A DNA stretch of 64,000 nucleotides from Naasia lichenicola (GTDB lineage Bacteria; Actinomycetota; Actinomycetes; Actinomycetales; Microbacteriaceae). The stretch lies in assembly GCF_004801885.1 (NCBI RefSeq), contig NZ_SSSM01000005.1:620001-684000 (forward strand), read 5' to 3'. The notes below the pieces were generated by a model. It made no database searches. It had not been told where the DNA came from and saw only the letters and a program-made list of their open reading frames with translations. Below, piece after piece: positions 47,115 to 56,855 of the stretch; position 1 is the stretch's first letter; each line of letters starts with the position of its first letter. A program made the position numbers and the translations under genes.

Positions 47115-49479
47115 CCGCGCCGTCCTGCCCCGACCCGCCGTCGAAGCTCCCGACCCGGCGGGCTCCCGCTCCGGCGCTCCTTCGACCTCGTCATCGCGCC
47201 AGCGTCAGCCGACCTGGGCGATCAGCGTGCTCTCGGTCGTCGCGGTCCTCGTGGCCTCCGGGTCACTGGGAACCCTCGTGATCGGGTCCGGATGGTGGTT
47301 GACGGCGGCGGTCTACGCCGCCGCGGCGGTCGGAGCGGCCGGCCTCGTCCGTCGGCTCGGCCGCAGCTGGCTCCTGTCCCTGCTGAGCGGATTGATCGTC
47401 ATCGCGCTGCTGACGGTCCTCTTCTACGGGCAGGGCTCGCTGTGGCTCGGCTTCGTTCCCACCCTCGACACCGTGGATCAGATCGCTGCGACCATCCAGC
47501 AGGCGTTCGTGCAGATCTACGCCGACACGATCCCCGCCACGCTGACCCCCGGTCTCCAGCTGATGATGGCGGCGGGCGTGGGTGTCCTCGCCCTGCTGAT
47601 CGAGGCGCTCGTGGTCGGAGCCAGGCTTCCGCTGCTGTCCGGCATCCCGCTCCTTCTGCTCACGATCGTTCCCTATCGGGTCGTCGCGGACGACGACGGG
47701 CTTCGCGGCGTCGCGCTGACTGCGGTCGTCTTCCTGGCGCTGATCCTGCTGGACCGCCGCCGGGACACGGGCCAGTTCCCGGCCGGCTTCGCGGCGGGCT
47801 CCGCGGCCATCGCTGTGATCGGCGCGCTCTTCCTGCAGGCGGCGCTGCCTCCCTTCGCCGAGCGACCGGCGTCGGCCTCGTCGCTGCTGCCCGTCTTCGG
47901 CCAGGGCGGCGACCCGCTCGTCCGGCTCGGCGCGCACCTGCGTCAGGGCGCAGATGTCGTCACCCTCACCTACGAGACGACCTCCGACGATCCGGTCTAT
48001 CTGCGGGTCGTGACGATCGACGACCTCAGCGGCCAGGATTGGACGCCGAGCGACCTCGACTCCTCCGACGGCGGCGTCGAGCTCTCCGAGTTCGCCGCTC
48101 CCACCGGCCTCGATGATGCGGTGAGTCGGACCGAGGTCACGACGAAGGTGTCCGACCGGTTCGATCGCCGTCAGTGGCTCCCGGTGCCCTATCCGGCGAC
48201 CTCCATCGACGGCCTCGACGGCGACTGGGTGTGGAGCGCGGACTCGCTCAGCGTCGAGTCCGCCCGATCCACGCAGCCGGCCGGCGAGTACACCGTGAAC
48301 AGCCTCGCCATCTCGCCCACTCCGGAGCAGCTGCAGAACGCGAGCGGTGAGCTCCCGCCCGGCTTCGCGCGCTACCTCGACCTGCCGGAAGGCTCTCCGC
48401 AGATCATCGCCGACACGGCGGCCCAGGTCACCGCGGATGCCACCACCGACTACGAGAAGGCCGTCGCGCTGCAGGCGTACTTCCGCAACACCACCTTCGT
48501 CTACGACGAGGAGGCTCCGGTCCAAGCGGGCTACGACGGCGACGGCATGGCCGTCGTCGAGGCGTTCCTCGCTGCCAAGCGCGGCTACTGCATCCACTTC
48601 GCCTCCGCCATGACAGCGATGGCACGCTCGCTCGGCATCCCGGCACGGCTGGCGGTCGGCTACCAGCCGGGGGAGCGTCAGATCAACGCCGGTGACACCT
48701 TCGAGGTGACCTCGCACGATCTGCACGCCTGGCCCGAGCTGTACTTCCCCGGCGTCGGCTGGACGCGGTTCGAGCCGACACCCAGCCGGGGCGAGGCGCC
48801 CGAGTACTCCTTCGGTGTCCAGGCCGCCGCGACGGATCCCGGCGCGAGCACCGCGACCGCCGCCGCACCGGACACGGTCGAGCGCGAGGAGGCGGCCGGA
48901 CCCACCTCCAGCGCCGCCGCCACCAGCGCTGCCAACACCCTGTCGGTGTGGCTTCTGAGCGTGGCCGTGCTGCTGTTGGTGCTCGTGCCGGCGGGGACCC
49001 GGATCGCACGGCGCCGACTGCGACTCGGCCGCCTCGCGGGCGGACGTGCCGGACCCGCGCTCGACGAACTGGCCGACACGGCGGTGGATCTCGGCGTGAT
49101 CCCTCCCCAGCAGCTCACTCCTCGCGCCGTCGGAGCGACCATCGGCGACGTTCTCGGCGACGCGCCCGCGCTCGATCGACTGGTGAGTGCGGTGGAACGC
49201 GAGCGCTACGCGCGCCCCCGGCCGGCACCGACTCAGCGTGCAGGCCAACCCGTCACGTCCGAGGGCCACGGACCTGCCGGGACGTCGGCTGGAGCGCCCG
49301 TCGATGCGTCGAGCGGTGAGCTCGACGATGCGATCGATGGACCGCCTTCGGCCCGCGAGGTGGAGGTGCTGATCCACCGACTCCGCACCCGGGCGACCCG
49401 TCTGGAGCGGGTCCGCGCGTTCCTCACCCCGCGCTCGCTCTTCCGGATCCGAGGCATCGTCGCCGCCGCACGGCGGTAG
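47107..49479 (+). CDS. TgpA-like membrane transglutaminase-fold protein (DUF3488)
   Basis: A 790-residue protein. An N-terminal block of about six spans (residues 30-255) is the DUF3488/TgpA region. A large extracytoplasmic domain follows, containing the transglutaminase core: [29 protein letters not shown] (catalytic Cys) and [22 protein letters not shown] (His and Asp position). Another span follows near residue 615-635, then a cytoplasmic tail. It overlaps the DUF58 gene by eight bases. Function in this trio is not defined beyond envelope-associated proteolysis or cross-linking. Confidence 0.9.
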   Translation: MTDRAVLPRPAVEAPDPAGSRSGAPSTSSSRQRQPTWAISVLSVVAVLVASGSLGTLVIGSGWWLTAAVYAAAAVGAAGLVRRLGRSWLLSLLSGLIVIALLTVLFYGQGSLWLGFVPTLDTVDQIAATIQQAFVQIYADTIPATLTPGLQLMMAAGVGVLALLIEALVVGARLPLLSGIPLLLLTIVPYRVVADDDGLRGVALTAVVFLALILLDRRRDTGQFPAGFAAGSAAIAVIGALFLQAALPPFAERPASASSLLPVFGQGGDPLVRLGAHLRQGADVVTLTYETTSDDPVYLRVVTIDDLSGQDWTPSDLDSSDGGVELSEFAAPTGLDDAVSRTEVTTKVSDRFDRRQWLPVPYPATSIDGLDGDWVWSADSLSVESARSTQPAGEYTVNSLAISPTPEQLQNASGELPPGFARYLDLPEGSPQIIADTAAQVTADATTDYEKAVALQAYFRNTTFVYDEEAPVQAGYDGDGMAVVEAFLAAKRGYCIHFASAMTAMARSLGIPARLAVGYQPGERQINAGDTFEVTSHDLHAWPELYFPGVGWTRFEPTPSRGEAPEYSFGVQAAATDPGASTATAAAPDTVEREEAAGPTSSAAATSAANTLSVWLLSVAVLLLVLVPAGTRIARRRLRLGRLAGGRAGPALDELADTAVDLGVIPPQQLTPRAVGATIGDVLGDAPALDRLVSAVERERYARPRPAPTQRAGQPVTSEGHGPAGTSAGAPVDASSGELDDAIDGPPSAREVEVLIHRLRTRATRLERVRAFLTPRSLFRIRGIVAAARR

Positions 49480-49525
49480 TCGAGACACGGCCACCGGCGG
49501 GCTCGTGCACGTTTGCTAAGCTGGC

Positions 49526-49645
49526 GCCGTCGCGACTGGCGCGGGAGCATCCTTCCGAGGAGCTCCAGGGTGGGCCTACCACCGGGGAACGACTGACACG
49601 GATGTGGCCGTACGCCTGGGCCACCGCATCCGACCTGTCAGTGCG
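49526..49645 (+). ncRNA. ZTP riboswitch (pfl RNA) controlling glyA-folD
   Basis: The conserved blocks of the ZTP/ZMP riboswitch are present in order: CGCGACTGGCG near 49531, the hairpin ending GGTGGGCCTACCACC followed by GGGGAACG near 49568-49591, and the pseudoknot-forming GCCGTACGCCTGGGC near 49607-49621. It lies upstream of glyA and folD, its classical one-carbon targets. ZTP/ZMP accumulates when 10-formyl-THF is short. A -10-like TAAGCT at 49517-49522 would start the RNA at about 49529. Confidence 0.88.
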
Positions 49646-49670
49646 CTTCCCGTCGTTTGGAGTAGGACCC

Positions 49671-51005
49671 GTGACCACCCCCGCCTCACTTCCGTCCACC
49701 TTCCTCGAGCCGCTCTCGGTCGTCGATCCGGAGATCGCCGCCGTGCTCGCGAACGAGCTCGACCGTCAGCAGTCCACGCTCGAGATGATCGCCAGCGAGA
49801 ACTTCGTGCCGCGGGCCGTGCTCGAGGCGCAGGGCTCCGTGCTGACCAACAAGTACGCAGAGGGCTATCCCGGACGGCGCTACTACGGCGGCTGCGAATT
49901 CGTCGACGTGGCGGAGGAGCTGGCGATCAGCCGTGCCAAGTCGCTGTTCGGTGCGAAGTTCGCGAACGTCCAGCCGCACTCCGGCGCCAGCGCGAACGCG
50001 GCCGTGCTGCACGCCATCGCCAGCCCCGGCGACACCATCCTCGGCCTTGAGCTCGCGCACGGCGGGCACCTCACGCACGGCATGAAGCTCAACTTCTCCG
50101 GCCGCCTGTACAACGCCGTCTCCTACGGCGTCGACCCCGAGACATTTCTCGTCGACATGGACGTGGTCCGCTCGCGCGCGCTCGAGCACCGCCCGACGGT
50201 GATCATCGCCGGCTGGTCCGCCTACTCGCGTCAGCTCGACTTCGCCGCCTTCCGCGCGGTCGCCGATGAGATCGGCGCCAAGCTGTGGGTCGACATGGCG
50301 CACTTCGCCGGTCTCGTCGCCGCAGGGCTGCACCCCTCGCCGGTTCCGCACGCCCACGTGGTCTCCAGCACGGTGCACAAGACCATCGGCGGCCCGCGCT
50401 CCGGCTTCATCCTGAGCAACGACGAGGAGCTCTTCAAGAAGCTCAACTCCGCCGTCTTCCCGGGTCAGCAGGGCGGCCCGCTGATGCATGTGATCGCGGC
50501 CAAGGCCACCGCCTTCAAGCTGGCGGCAGAGCCCGAGTTCCGCGACCGCCAGGAGCGCACCCTGCGCGGTGCGCAGATCCTGGCCGACCGGCTCACCCAG
50601 CCCGATGCCAAGGCGGCGGGCATCGACGTGCTGACCGGCGGCACCGACGTGCACCTCGTGCTCGTCGACCTGCGCGAGTCCGAGATCGACGGCAAGACCG
50701 CCGAGGATGTGCTGCACCAGGTCGGCATCACGGTCAACCGCAACTCGGTCCCGTTCGACCCCCGCCCTCCCATGGTCACCTCCGGCGTCCGGATCGGCAC
50801 GCCTGCGCTCGCCACCCGCGGCTTCGGCGATGCCGAGTTCACCGAGGTCGCTGACATCATCGCCGCCGCCCTGCTTCCGGAGCCCGATCTCGCTGCGCTG
50901 CGCACGCGAGTGACGGCGCTCGCCGCCCGCTTCCCGCTGTACGCGGGCCTGGATGCCAGCGGCATGCCGCTGCAGCAGCACGAGCTCGCCCCGTCGGTCG
51001 TCTGA
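49671..51005 (+). CDS. glyA: Serine hydroxymethyltransferase
   Basis: A PLP enzyme of 444 residues producing glycine and 5,10-methylene-THF from serine. [41 protein letters not shown] and the PLP lysine segment [15 protein letters not shown] are diagnostic, and the C-terminal [13 protein letters not shown] is conserved. The GTG at 49671 (after GGAGTAGGA) gives the normal N-terminus; the in-frame ATG further upstream lies inside the riboswitch. folD follows after two bases. Confidence 0.96.
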   Translation: MTTPASLPSTFLEPLSVVDPEIAAVLANELDRQQSTLEMIASENFVPRAVLEAQGSVLTNKYAEGYPGRRYYGGCEFVDVAEELAISRAKSLFGAKFANVQPHSGASANAAVLHAIASPGDTILGLELAHGGHLTHGMKLNFSGRLYNAVSYGVDPETFLVDMDVVRSRALEHRPTVIIAGWSAYSRQLDFAAFRAVADEIGAKLWVDMAHFAGLVAAGLHPSPVPHAHVVSSTVHKTIGGPRSGFILSNDEELFKKLNSAVFPGQQGGPLMHVIAAKATAFKLAAEPEFRDRQERTLRGAQILADRLTQPDAKAAGIDVLTGGTDVHLVLVDLRESEIDGKTAEDVLHQVGITVNRNSVPFDPRPPMVTSGVRIGTPALATRGFGDAEFTEVADIIAAALLPEPDLAALRTRVTALAARFPLYAGLDASGMPLQQHELAPSVV

Positions 51006-51007
51006 GC

Positions 51008-51901
51008 GTGAGCGCTGCGCGACTCGACGGCACGGCGACCGCCGCCGCGATCAAGGCCGAGCTCCGCGAGCGGGTCGATGCGCTGCGGATCCGCGGCATC
51101 GTGCCCGGACTGGGCACGCTTCTCGTCGGCGACGACCCCGCATCGCACGCCTACGTCGCCGGCAAGCACCGCGACTGCTCCGAGGTCGGAGTGGAGTCCA
51201 TCCGCGTCGACCTGCCCGGCGACGCCAGCGAGGCGGACGTCATGGCGGCCATCGATCGGCTCAATGCCGATCCCGCAGTCACCGGCTACATCGTCCAGCT
51301 CCCGCTGCCGCAGGGCATGGACGCGAACGCCGCGCTCGAGCGCATCGATCCATCCAAGGATGCGGACGGACTGCACCCCACCAACCTCGGACGCCTGGTC
51401 CTCGGCGTCGACGGCGAGCTCACGTCGCCACTGCCGTGCACCCCGGCCGGCATCGTCGAGCTGCTGCATCGGCACGGCGTGGAGCTGCCCGGCAAGCATG
51501 TCGTCGTTCTCGGCCGAGGTCTGACGGTCGGAAGGCCGCTCGGTCTGCTGCTCACCCGCAAGGGGATCGACGCGACCGTCACCCTGGCCCATTCCCGCAC
51601 GCCCGACCTCGCCACGGAGGTTCGCCGCGGAGACGTCGTCGTGGCCGCCGTCGGCGTTCCGCATCTCGTCCAGGCGGACTGGATCAAGCCCGGCGCCGCC
51701 GTGCTCGACGTAGGGGTCACCCGCGTCATCGATCATGAGACCGGCAAGGCGAAGCTCACCGGCGACATCGATCCCGCGGTGGCCGAGGTGGCCGGTTGGC
51801 TCTCGCCGAATCCGGGCGGGGTGGGCCCGATGACCCGCGCCCTGCTGGTCGCCAACGTCGTCCAGGCCGCCGAACGTCAGCTCGCCGCCCGCCCTTCCTG
51901 A
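51008..51901 (+). CDS. folD: Methylenetetrahydrofolate dehydrogenase/cyclohydrolase
   Basis: A bifunctional 297-residue enzyme converting 5,10-methylene-THF to 10-formyl-THF, the one-carbon donor for PurN and Pur[20 protein letters not shown] carries the catalytic Lys; [23 protein letters not shown] and [17 protein letters not shown] are family motifs. The GTG start lies two bases after glyA, so both are under the ZTP riboswitch. The stop codon touches an 82-bp palindrome. Confidence 0.96.
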   Translation: MSAARLDGTATAAAIKAELRERVDALRIRGIVPGLGTLLVGDDPASHAYVAGKHRDCSEVGVESIRVDLPGDASEADVMAAIDRLNADPAVTGYIVQLPLPQGMDANAALERIDPSKDADGLHPTNLGRLVLGVDGELTSPLPCTPAGIVELLHRHGVELPGKHVVVLGRGLTVGRPLGLLLTRKGIDATVTLAHSRTPDLATEVRRGDVVVAAVGVPHLVQADWIKPGAAVLDVGVTRVIDHETGKAKLTGDIDPAVAEVAGWLSPNPGGVGPMTRALLVANVVQAAERQLAARPS

Positions 51902-51982
51902 CCAAATCAAGGACTTTCTCGCTCCGGGGCCTCCGGATCTGCATTCCTAGGTCGCTGGATTGACGAAACTCCTTGATTCGGT
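51901..51982 (+). repeat. 82-bp palindromic element, left flank of DUF559 gene
   Basis: Outer arms ACCAAATCAAGGA and TCCTTGATTCGGT with inner TTTCTCG/CGAAA-type pairing. The centre has GGATC, GCAT and AGG at the same offsets as the elements at 16977 and 52949; all three are exactly 82 bases. It begins at the last base of the folD stop and ends six bases before the DUF559 gene stop. Confidence 0.88.
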
Positions 51983-51988
51983 ATGGGG

Positions 51989-52858
51989 TCAAGCCTGCAA
52001 GTGGTCGCCGCGCGAGATAGCGGCGAGTACTGCGTTCTCCACCTCCGGCCAGTTATCCATCACCTGGTGATACATGAACCGGAGCACGCGGTATCCGAGC
52101 GCGCTGAGCCGCGCATCCCGTCGACGATCGTTCGTCGGATCGGAGTGATGCGCGATGCTGTCGAGCTCGATGACAAGCCGCTCGCCGATGAGGCAGTCGA
52201 TGTAGCCGACTCCATCGACTCTGACCTGCTGCCGCACAGGGATCCCCAGTTGCGACATCCGGTAGACGAAGAGCGATTCCGTGCCGCTGTCTGAGCGGTG
52301 AGAGGCGGTGGCCATGATCGCCCTCAGCCGTGCCGGGGCCGAGGCGGCGATGTGCGTCCAGTCGTCGAGGGAGATGCGACGGCGATTCAGTGCGGACTCC
52401 GCAACCACAAGAGCGAACTCGGCCGAATGGCACGACATGACCTGGCGGATGCATGCTTCTGCACTCACGACTACCCGTGAGCCCTTGAGATCGCGACCGG
52501 ACCAGTGCACGACCACGGGCTCGTCCGGCAGCGAGGACAGACGCGTGCGGTAGCTCGTGCCCGTGCGAAGCTGCGCTGCGTTCGGCTCGACGCAGACATG
52601 GATGTTGCGCTGCGTTCCGGGAACCCAAAGGCCGAGCTCAACGGCAGCGCTGCTGCACGCCAGCTGGCCGCCGACGCGTGCTGCCTGCTGAGCCGCGATA
52701 CCCAACCATGGGTTCGCGTACCAGCCTTGACGGATTCGGATCACCTCGTGGTCGGCTATCGCTCGGGCAATCGACGAGCGCGCGAAGCCGAGTGCGTGCA
52801 GTTCATGGGTTGCAATCAGGGAACCGTGAGCTTCGATGTGGCGTTGCAATGGGGTCAT
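51989..52858 (-). CDS. DUF559 (Vsr-like nuclease) protein with N-terminal winged helix
   Basis: A protein of about 289 residues. The N-terminal HGSLIATHELHALGFARSSI, then EVIRIRQGWYANP, is an AbiEi-like winged-helix segment. The C-terminal GTESLFVYRMSQLGIPVRQQ, GYIDCLIGERLVIELDS and RDARLSALGYRVLRF form a textbook DUF559 domain with Glu, Asp, Glu-Asp and Arg positions of a Vsr-type nuclease. The ATG at 52858 (MTPLQRHIEAHG) is preferred; an in-frame start exists 20 codons earlier. Two 82-bp palindromes in opposite orientation bracket the gene. No toxin partner or methylase is adjacent. It is distantly related to the gene at 13031. Confidence 0.87.
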   Translation of the reverse strand: MTPLQRHIEAHGSLIATHELHALGFARSSIARAIADHEVIRIRQGWYANPWLGIAAQQAARVGGQLACSSAAVELGLWVPGTQRNIHVCVEPNAAQLRTGTSYRTRLSSLPDEPVVVHWSGRDLKGSRVVVSAEACIRQVMSCHSAEFALVVAESALNRRRISLDDWTHIAASAPARLRAIMATASHRSDSGTESLFVYRMSQLGIPVRQQVRVDGVGYIDCLIGERLVIELDSIAHHSDPTNDRRRDARLSALGYRVLRFMYHQVMDNWPEVENAVLAAISRGDHLQA

Positions 52859-52948
52859 GCACGGCACAGTGCCGACTTCTCCAGAAGCTGAAGTCGATTG
52901 GAGGGCATCGGTGGACAAGTCGACGTCTATGTCGCCTGGTGATGACCG

Positions 52949-53030
52949 ACCGAATCAAGGAGTTCTCGCAGGTCGGGAGCCTATTCATGCCGATCCGAGC
53001 GCGGCCGATCGAAAAACTCCTTGATTTGGT
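52949..53030 (-). repeat. 82-bp palindromic element, right flank of DUF559 gene (inverted)
   Basis: Read on the minus strand it starts ACCAAATCAAGGAGTTTTTCG and aligns without gaps with the copy at 51901, sharing both outer arms, GGATC at offset 35-39, GCAT at 41-44 and TAGG at 48-51. It lies in inverted orientation to that copy, upstream of the DUF559 gene start and 25 bases from the pxpC end. Confidence 0.88.
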
Positions 53031-53055
53031 ATGAAGAGCTGGGGGAGAGGGCGCG

Positions 53056-53925
53056 TCAGGAGCGGCCGGTGGCCAGGGTGAAGCGCACGGGCTGGCCGGG
53101 ACGGAGCTGAGCCAGGGCATCGAGGGAGCCGTCGGTCACCACCGCGAGGACGGGATAGCCGCCCGTCACCGGTGCGTCGACGCCCAGGATGGTGGGGACG
53201 CCATCGGGCGAGACCTGGATCGCTCCAGGGATCATCCCCTCGCTCGGAAGCTCGCCTGTGCGCGCCCGCTCGAGCGTCGGCCCCTCGAGCCGGATGCCCG
53301 TACGGTCGGATCGGGGCGACGTGGTCCATGCCGATTCCAGCATGAGACTCCACGCGTCCGAGCTGAACCAGTCGGCACGGGGCCCGGGCCGCACCGAGAT
53401 CCTCACCGGGCCGTCCGCGGGAGGGTCGACCGGCACCAGATCGATTCCAGGTACGGGCCCCTCGATGTCACCGCCGACGAGCACCCTGTCGCCTTCTGCG
53501 AGCGGAGCGGGGCCGAGCGCGGCGAGGGTGTCCCGGGATCGGGAGTCGAGCACAGGATTCGCGGCGATGCCGCCCCGGACGGCCAGATACCAGCGGATCC
53601 CGTGCTCGGCGGTTCCGATCCGAAGGGTCCGTCCGGCGGGAACGAGCGTCGGGGTGTGCGGCTCGACGGCGCCCATCGCCGTGATCGGCCCCCACGCGCC
53701 GGTCACCGCGACCCACGCATCGGAATCGAACCGGATCTCGAGGCCGCCCACGAGGACCTCCAGCACGGCGGCGCCGGAGCGATTTCCGACGAGACGGTTG
53801 GCCAGCCGGGCGGCGCCGCGATCGAAGGCTCCGGATGCTCCGACCCCGAGGTGCGCGAGTCCGGGTCGCCCGCCGTCCTGCACCAGGGTCATCGGTCCTG
53901 CGGCGACGACCTCGAACGCGTTCAT
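53056..53925 (-). CDS. pxpC: 5-oxoprolinase subunit C (biotin-dependent carboxyltransferase-like)
   Basis: A subunit of 289 residues of the ATP-dependent PxpABC enzyme, which opens 5-oxoproline to glutamate. It belongs to the KipA/AHS2 cyclophilin-like family: VQDGGRPGLAHLGVGASGAFD at the N-terminus, RPGPRADWF in the middle and SDRTGIRLEGPTLER, SEGMIPGAIQVSPDG at the C-terminus. Its ATG overlaps the pxpB stop (ATGA). Last gene of the operon. Confidence 0.94.
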   Translation of the reverse strand: MNAFEVVAAGPMTLVQDGGRPGLAHLGVGASGAFDRGAARLANRLVGNRSGAAVLEVLVGGLEIRFDSDAWVAVTGAWGPITAMGAVEPHTPTLVPAGRTLRIGTAEHGIRWYLAVRGGIAANPVLDSRSRDTLAALGPAPLAEGDRVLVGGDIEGPVPGIDLVPVDPPADGPVRISVRPGPRADWFSSDAWSLMLESAWTTSPRSDRTGIRLEGPTLERARTGELPSEGMIPGAIQVSPDGVPTILGVDAPVTGGYPVLAVVTDGSLDALAQLRPGQPVRFTLATGRS

Positions 53926-54539
53926 CGATCGACCGCAGTGAAACGGACGAGGTCGCCCGGAGAGATGCGGGCCGGGAAGTCCTTGGTCGCATCCCAGAGC
54001 ACCGCGTCGGTGCGGCCGATCAGCTGCCAGCCGCCCGGCGACTCTCGGGGGTAAACGCCGGTGAACTCGCCCGCCAGCCCGACGGAGCCCGCCGGAACGG
54101 CGGGCCGCGATGTCGAACGGCGAGGCACGACGAGCGGATCGGATGCACTCGTCAGATAGGCGAATCCTGGCGCGAAGCCGACGAACGCGCAGGTCCACTC
54201 CGTGCCGGTATGCCGAGCTATCAGCTCGTCCACGGTGATGCCGAGAAGGCGGGCCGCATCGTCGAGGTCCTCGCCGTCGTAGGTCACGGCGATCGTGACA
54301 GTGGTCGGAAGCGGACCATCGAGCTCATCCCCGGGACGGACCGACAGCAGCCAGCGTCGCGCGGCGTCCAGCGGGAGCACCTGGGGATCCACCCGCACCA
54401 GCACCGTGCGAGCGGCGGGCACCAGCTCCACGAGTCCGCGCGGGGTGCTCGCCGACAGAGCGCGGTAGGCGCCGATCGTCGCCGACAGCGAGTCGTACTC
54501 GGCGAGGACCGCGCGGTCGCCGAATGGCAGGATCCTCAC
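53922..54539 (-). CDS. pxpB: 5-oxoprolinase subunit B
   Basis: A 205-residue KipI/AHS1 family subunit. The start RILPFGDRAVLAEY, the central VTYDGEDLDDAARLLGITVDELIARHTG and CAFVGFAPGFAYL, and GGWQLIGRT near the end are typical. It overlaps both neighbours by four bases (pxpA and pxpC), a tightly coupled operon. Confidence 0.95.
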   Translation of the reverse strand: MRILPFGDRAVLAEYDSLSATIGAYRALSASTPRGLVELVPAARTVLVRVDPQVLPLDAARRWLLSVRPGDELDGPLPTTVTIAVTYDGEDLDDAARLLGITVDELIARHTGTEWTCAFVGFAPGFAYLTSASDPLVVPRRSTSRPAVPAGSVGLAGEFTGVYPRESPGGWQLIGRTDAVLWDATKDFPARISPGDLVRFTAVDR

Positions 54540-55261
54540 GCGAATGCCTCGACGGTGGGCACGCGTCGGCGGATCGCGGTCAGCAGGGCGACCGCGTCAG
54601 GGGAGTCCCCGTGCACGCAGAGCGATCTGGCGTCCACGGGGACGATCTCGCCGGTGGATGCCTGGACGGTGCCCGTCTCGATCATCAGGACGACTCGCTC
54701 TGCGACCTCCTCGGGGTCACTCAGAACCGCGCCGGGGGACGTTCTCGGCACCAGCGTGCCGTCGGCGAGGAAGCCGCGATCGGCGAACGCCTCTGCGATG
54801 AAGGGGACTCCATGACGTCGTGCTGCCGCATCGATCGCAGAGCCGGCGAGCCCGAGCAGCGGGAGGTCGGCGGTCGCTGCAGCTCGGGCGACGGCGTCGG
54901 CCTGCTCCGGGTCGTGCGCGATCCGGTTGTAGAGGGCGCCGTGCGGCTTGAGATAGCGGACCTCGCCTCCCTCGAGGCGCGCTGCCGATCGCAGCGCCTC
55001 GATCTGCTCGAGGACCTGCTCGGCCAGCTCGTCCGGCAGGATCTCGACCGGACGCCGGCCGAAGCCCGCCCGATCCCGGTAGGAGGGGTGCGCGCCGACC
55101 GTCACGCCGTGGCTCATCGCCAGCGCGACGGCGCGGCGCATGGAATCGACGTTCCCCGCGTGGAAGCCGCAGGCGATGTTGGCGCTCGAGATCAGCGGGA
55201 AGATGCGCGCATCGTCCGGGAATCCTTCTCCGAGGTCGCAGTTGAGATCGACCATTCGCAC
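54536..55261 (-). CDS. pxpA: 5-oxoprolinase subunit A (LamB/YcsF family)
   Basis: A 241-residue subunit. VDLNCDLGEGF, SANIACGFHAGN, VGAHPSYRDRAGFGRR, VRYLKPHGALYN and SLCVHGDSP are the signature blocks, including the metal and substrate ligands. The GTG start is six bases after TAGGCT at 55273-55268, so the operon message is probably leaderless; an ATG two codons later is the alternative. Confidence 0.95.
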   Translation of the reverse strand: MRMVDLNCDLGEGFPDDARIFPLISSANIACGFHAGNVDSMRRAVALAMSHGVTVGAHPSYRDRAGFGRRPVEILPDELAEQVLEQIEALRSAARLEGGEVRYLKPHGALYNRIAHDPEQADAVARAAATADLPLLGLAGSAIDAAARRHGVPFIAEAFADRGFLADGTLVPRTSPGAVLSDPEEVAERVVLMIETGTVQASTGEIVPVDARSLCVHGDSPDAVALLTAIRRRVPTVEAFA

Positions 55262-55284
55262 GCAACGAGCCTAGCGACGCCGCC

Positions 55285-56775
55285 TCACCACGAGCCGGGG
55301 GAGTAGTCCTTGAGGAAGACGCCGAACAGATCCTCGCCCGCCTCGCCACGGACGATCGGGTCGTACACCCGGGCGGCCCCGTCGACCAGGTCGAGCGGGG
55401 CGTGGAAGCCCTCCTCGGCCAGACGCACCTTGGTGGGATGCGGCCGCTCGTCGGTGATCCAGCCGGTGTCGACGCTCGTCATCAGGATGCCGTCCGTCTC
55501 GAACAGCTCGCGGGCGCTCGTGCGGGTGAGCATGTTCACGGCGGCCTTCGCCATGTTGGTGTGCGGATGGCCGGGGCCCTTGTAGCCGCGGCCGAAGACG
55601 CCTTCCATCGCACTGACGTTGACGATGTAGGTGCGCTTCGCCGCTGAGGAGGCCAACGATCTGCGCAGCTTGGAGATCAGGATGAACGGCGCCGTCTCGT
55701 TGGCCAGCTGGACCTCGAGCATCTCGAGCGGGTCGACGGCGTCCACGCTCTGCGTCCAGGAGTTGACCGGGGCGAGATCGGGCACCAGTCCGCCGGCGTC
55801 GATCGCGGTCCCGTCGGCCAGGCGCTCGAGCGATGTCGAACCGGGCGCCATCGCCTGCGCGGTGAGGGCGTCGGCCTGCGCGGCAGCGGCCGCGAGGATC
55901 GGATGGGCGGCCACCGAGCGCTCGAGCGCCTGAGGATGGGCGTCGTTGGTGTGGCCGAACGTCTCGAGCTCGGGCAGCGGACCGTCGGGCAGGGGCGCGA
56001 GCTCGGCCTCGACCAGCTGCTGGTAGGCGCCGCGCGATCGACGCACGGTCTGCGCCGCATTGTTGATGAGGATGTCGAGCGGCCCCTGCGCGGCCACCGA
56101 CTCCGCCAGCGCGATGACCTGTGCAGGATCGCGCAGGTCGATGCCGACGACGCGCAGACGGTGCAGCCAGTCGGCGGAATCGGGCAGGCTGGTGAAGCGC
56201 CGCACCGCGTCGCGCGGGAACCGTGTGGTGATCGTGGTGTGCGCTCCGTCGCGGAGGAGCCGCAGGGCGATGTACATGCCGATCTTCGCCCGCCCGCCGG
56301 TCAGCAGGGCCCGCTTGCCGGAGAGATCGGTGCGGGCGTCCCGCTTGGCGTGGCTCATCGCCGCGCAGTCGGGGCAGAGCTGGTGGTAGAAGGCGTCGAC
56401 GACCGTGTACGTCGACTTGCAGATGTAGCAGGGACGGGCCTTGAGCAGCACCCCCGCGATGCGCTCGGTGGCGACGCCGGAGATCGGGATGCCGCGGGTC
56501 TCGTCGTCGATGCGGTCGGGTGCACCTGTCGCCGTGGCGGCGACGACAGCGCGGTCGCTCTGCTGGATGCGCGATCGCGTCTCGAGCCTGCGCTCCCGCT
56601 TGACCGCCTTGAACATGGCGGCTGTCGCACGGCGGACGGTGACGAAGTCCGGGTGCTCGTCATCGATCGATGCCATCGCGTCGAGCACTCGAAGGGTGAT
56701 CTCGAGGTCCGCGGGGTCGATCCCGCTCGGCGTCGACGATTCCTCAGATGGCACGGAAGATTCTCTCATCTCCAC
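55285..56775 (-). CDS. SDR oxidoreductase-like protein with N-terminal zinc-ribbon-like extension
   Basis: A 496-residue protein. The Rossmann part begins near residue 155 with ALLTGGRAKIGMYIALRLL, then ILINNAAQTVRR and YIVNVSAMEGVFGRG. At the SDR YxxxK position it reads HPHTNMAKAA, so the catalytic Tyr appears to be missing (Thr four residues before Lys). The N-terminal 150 residues are not part of SDRs and contain CYIC and CPDC (Cys116, 119, 134, 137), a likely zinc ribbon. Start could be GTG 56775 or ATG 56769. Function unknown; it lies between pxpA and galK on the same strand. Confidence 0.83.
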   Translation of the reverse strand: MEMRESSVPSEESSTPSGIDPADLEITLRVLDAMASIDDEHPDFVTVRRATAAMFKAVKRERRLETRSRIQQSDRAVVAATATGAPDRIDDETRGIPISGVATERIAGVLLKARPCYICKSTYTVVDAFYHQLCPDCAAMSHAKRDARTDLSGKRALLTGGRAKIGMYIALRLLRDGAHTTITTRFPRDAVRRFTSLPDSADWLHRLRVVGIDLRDPAQVIALAESVAAQGPLDILINNAAQTVRRSRGAYQQLVEAELAPLPDGPLPELETFGHTNDAHPQALERSVAAHPILAAAAAQADALTAQAMAPGSTSLERLADGTAIDAGGLVPDLAPVNSWTQSVDAVDPLEMLEVQLANETAPFILISKLRRSLASSAAKRTYIVNVSAMEGVFGRGYKGPGHPHTNMAKAAVNMLTRTSARELFETDGILMTSVDTGWITDERPHPTKVRLAEEGFHAPLDLVDGAARVYDPIVRGEAGEDLFGVFLKDYSPGSW

Positions 56776-56855
56776 GACGTGCCGTGGACGTCCGCTCGCG
56801 GACGTCCTTTCAGAGCTGGCCCGGGTAGTCCACTCGGGGAACCAGTGTCGCGGAG

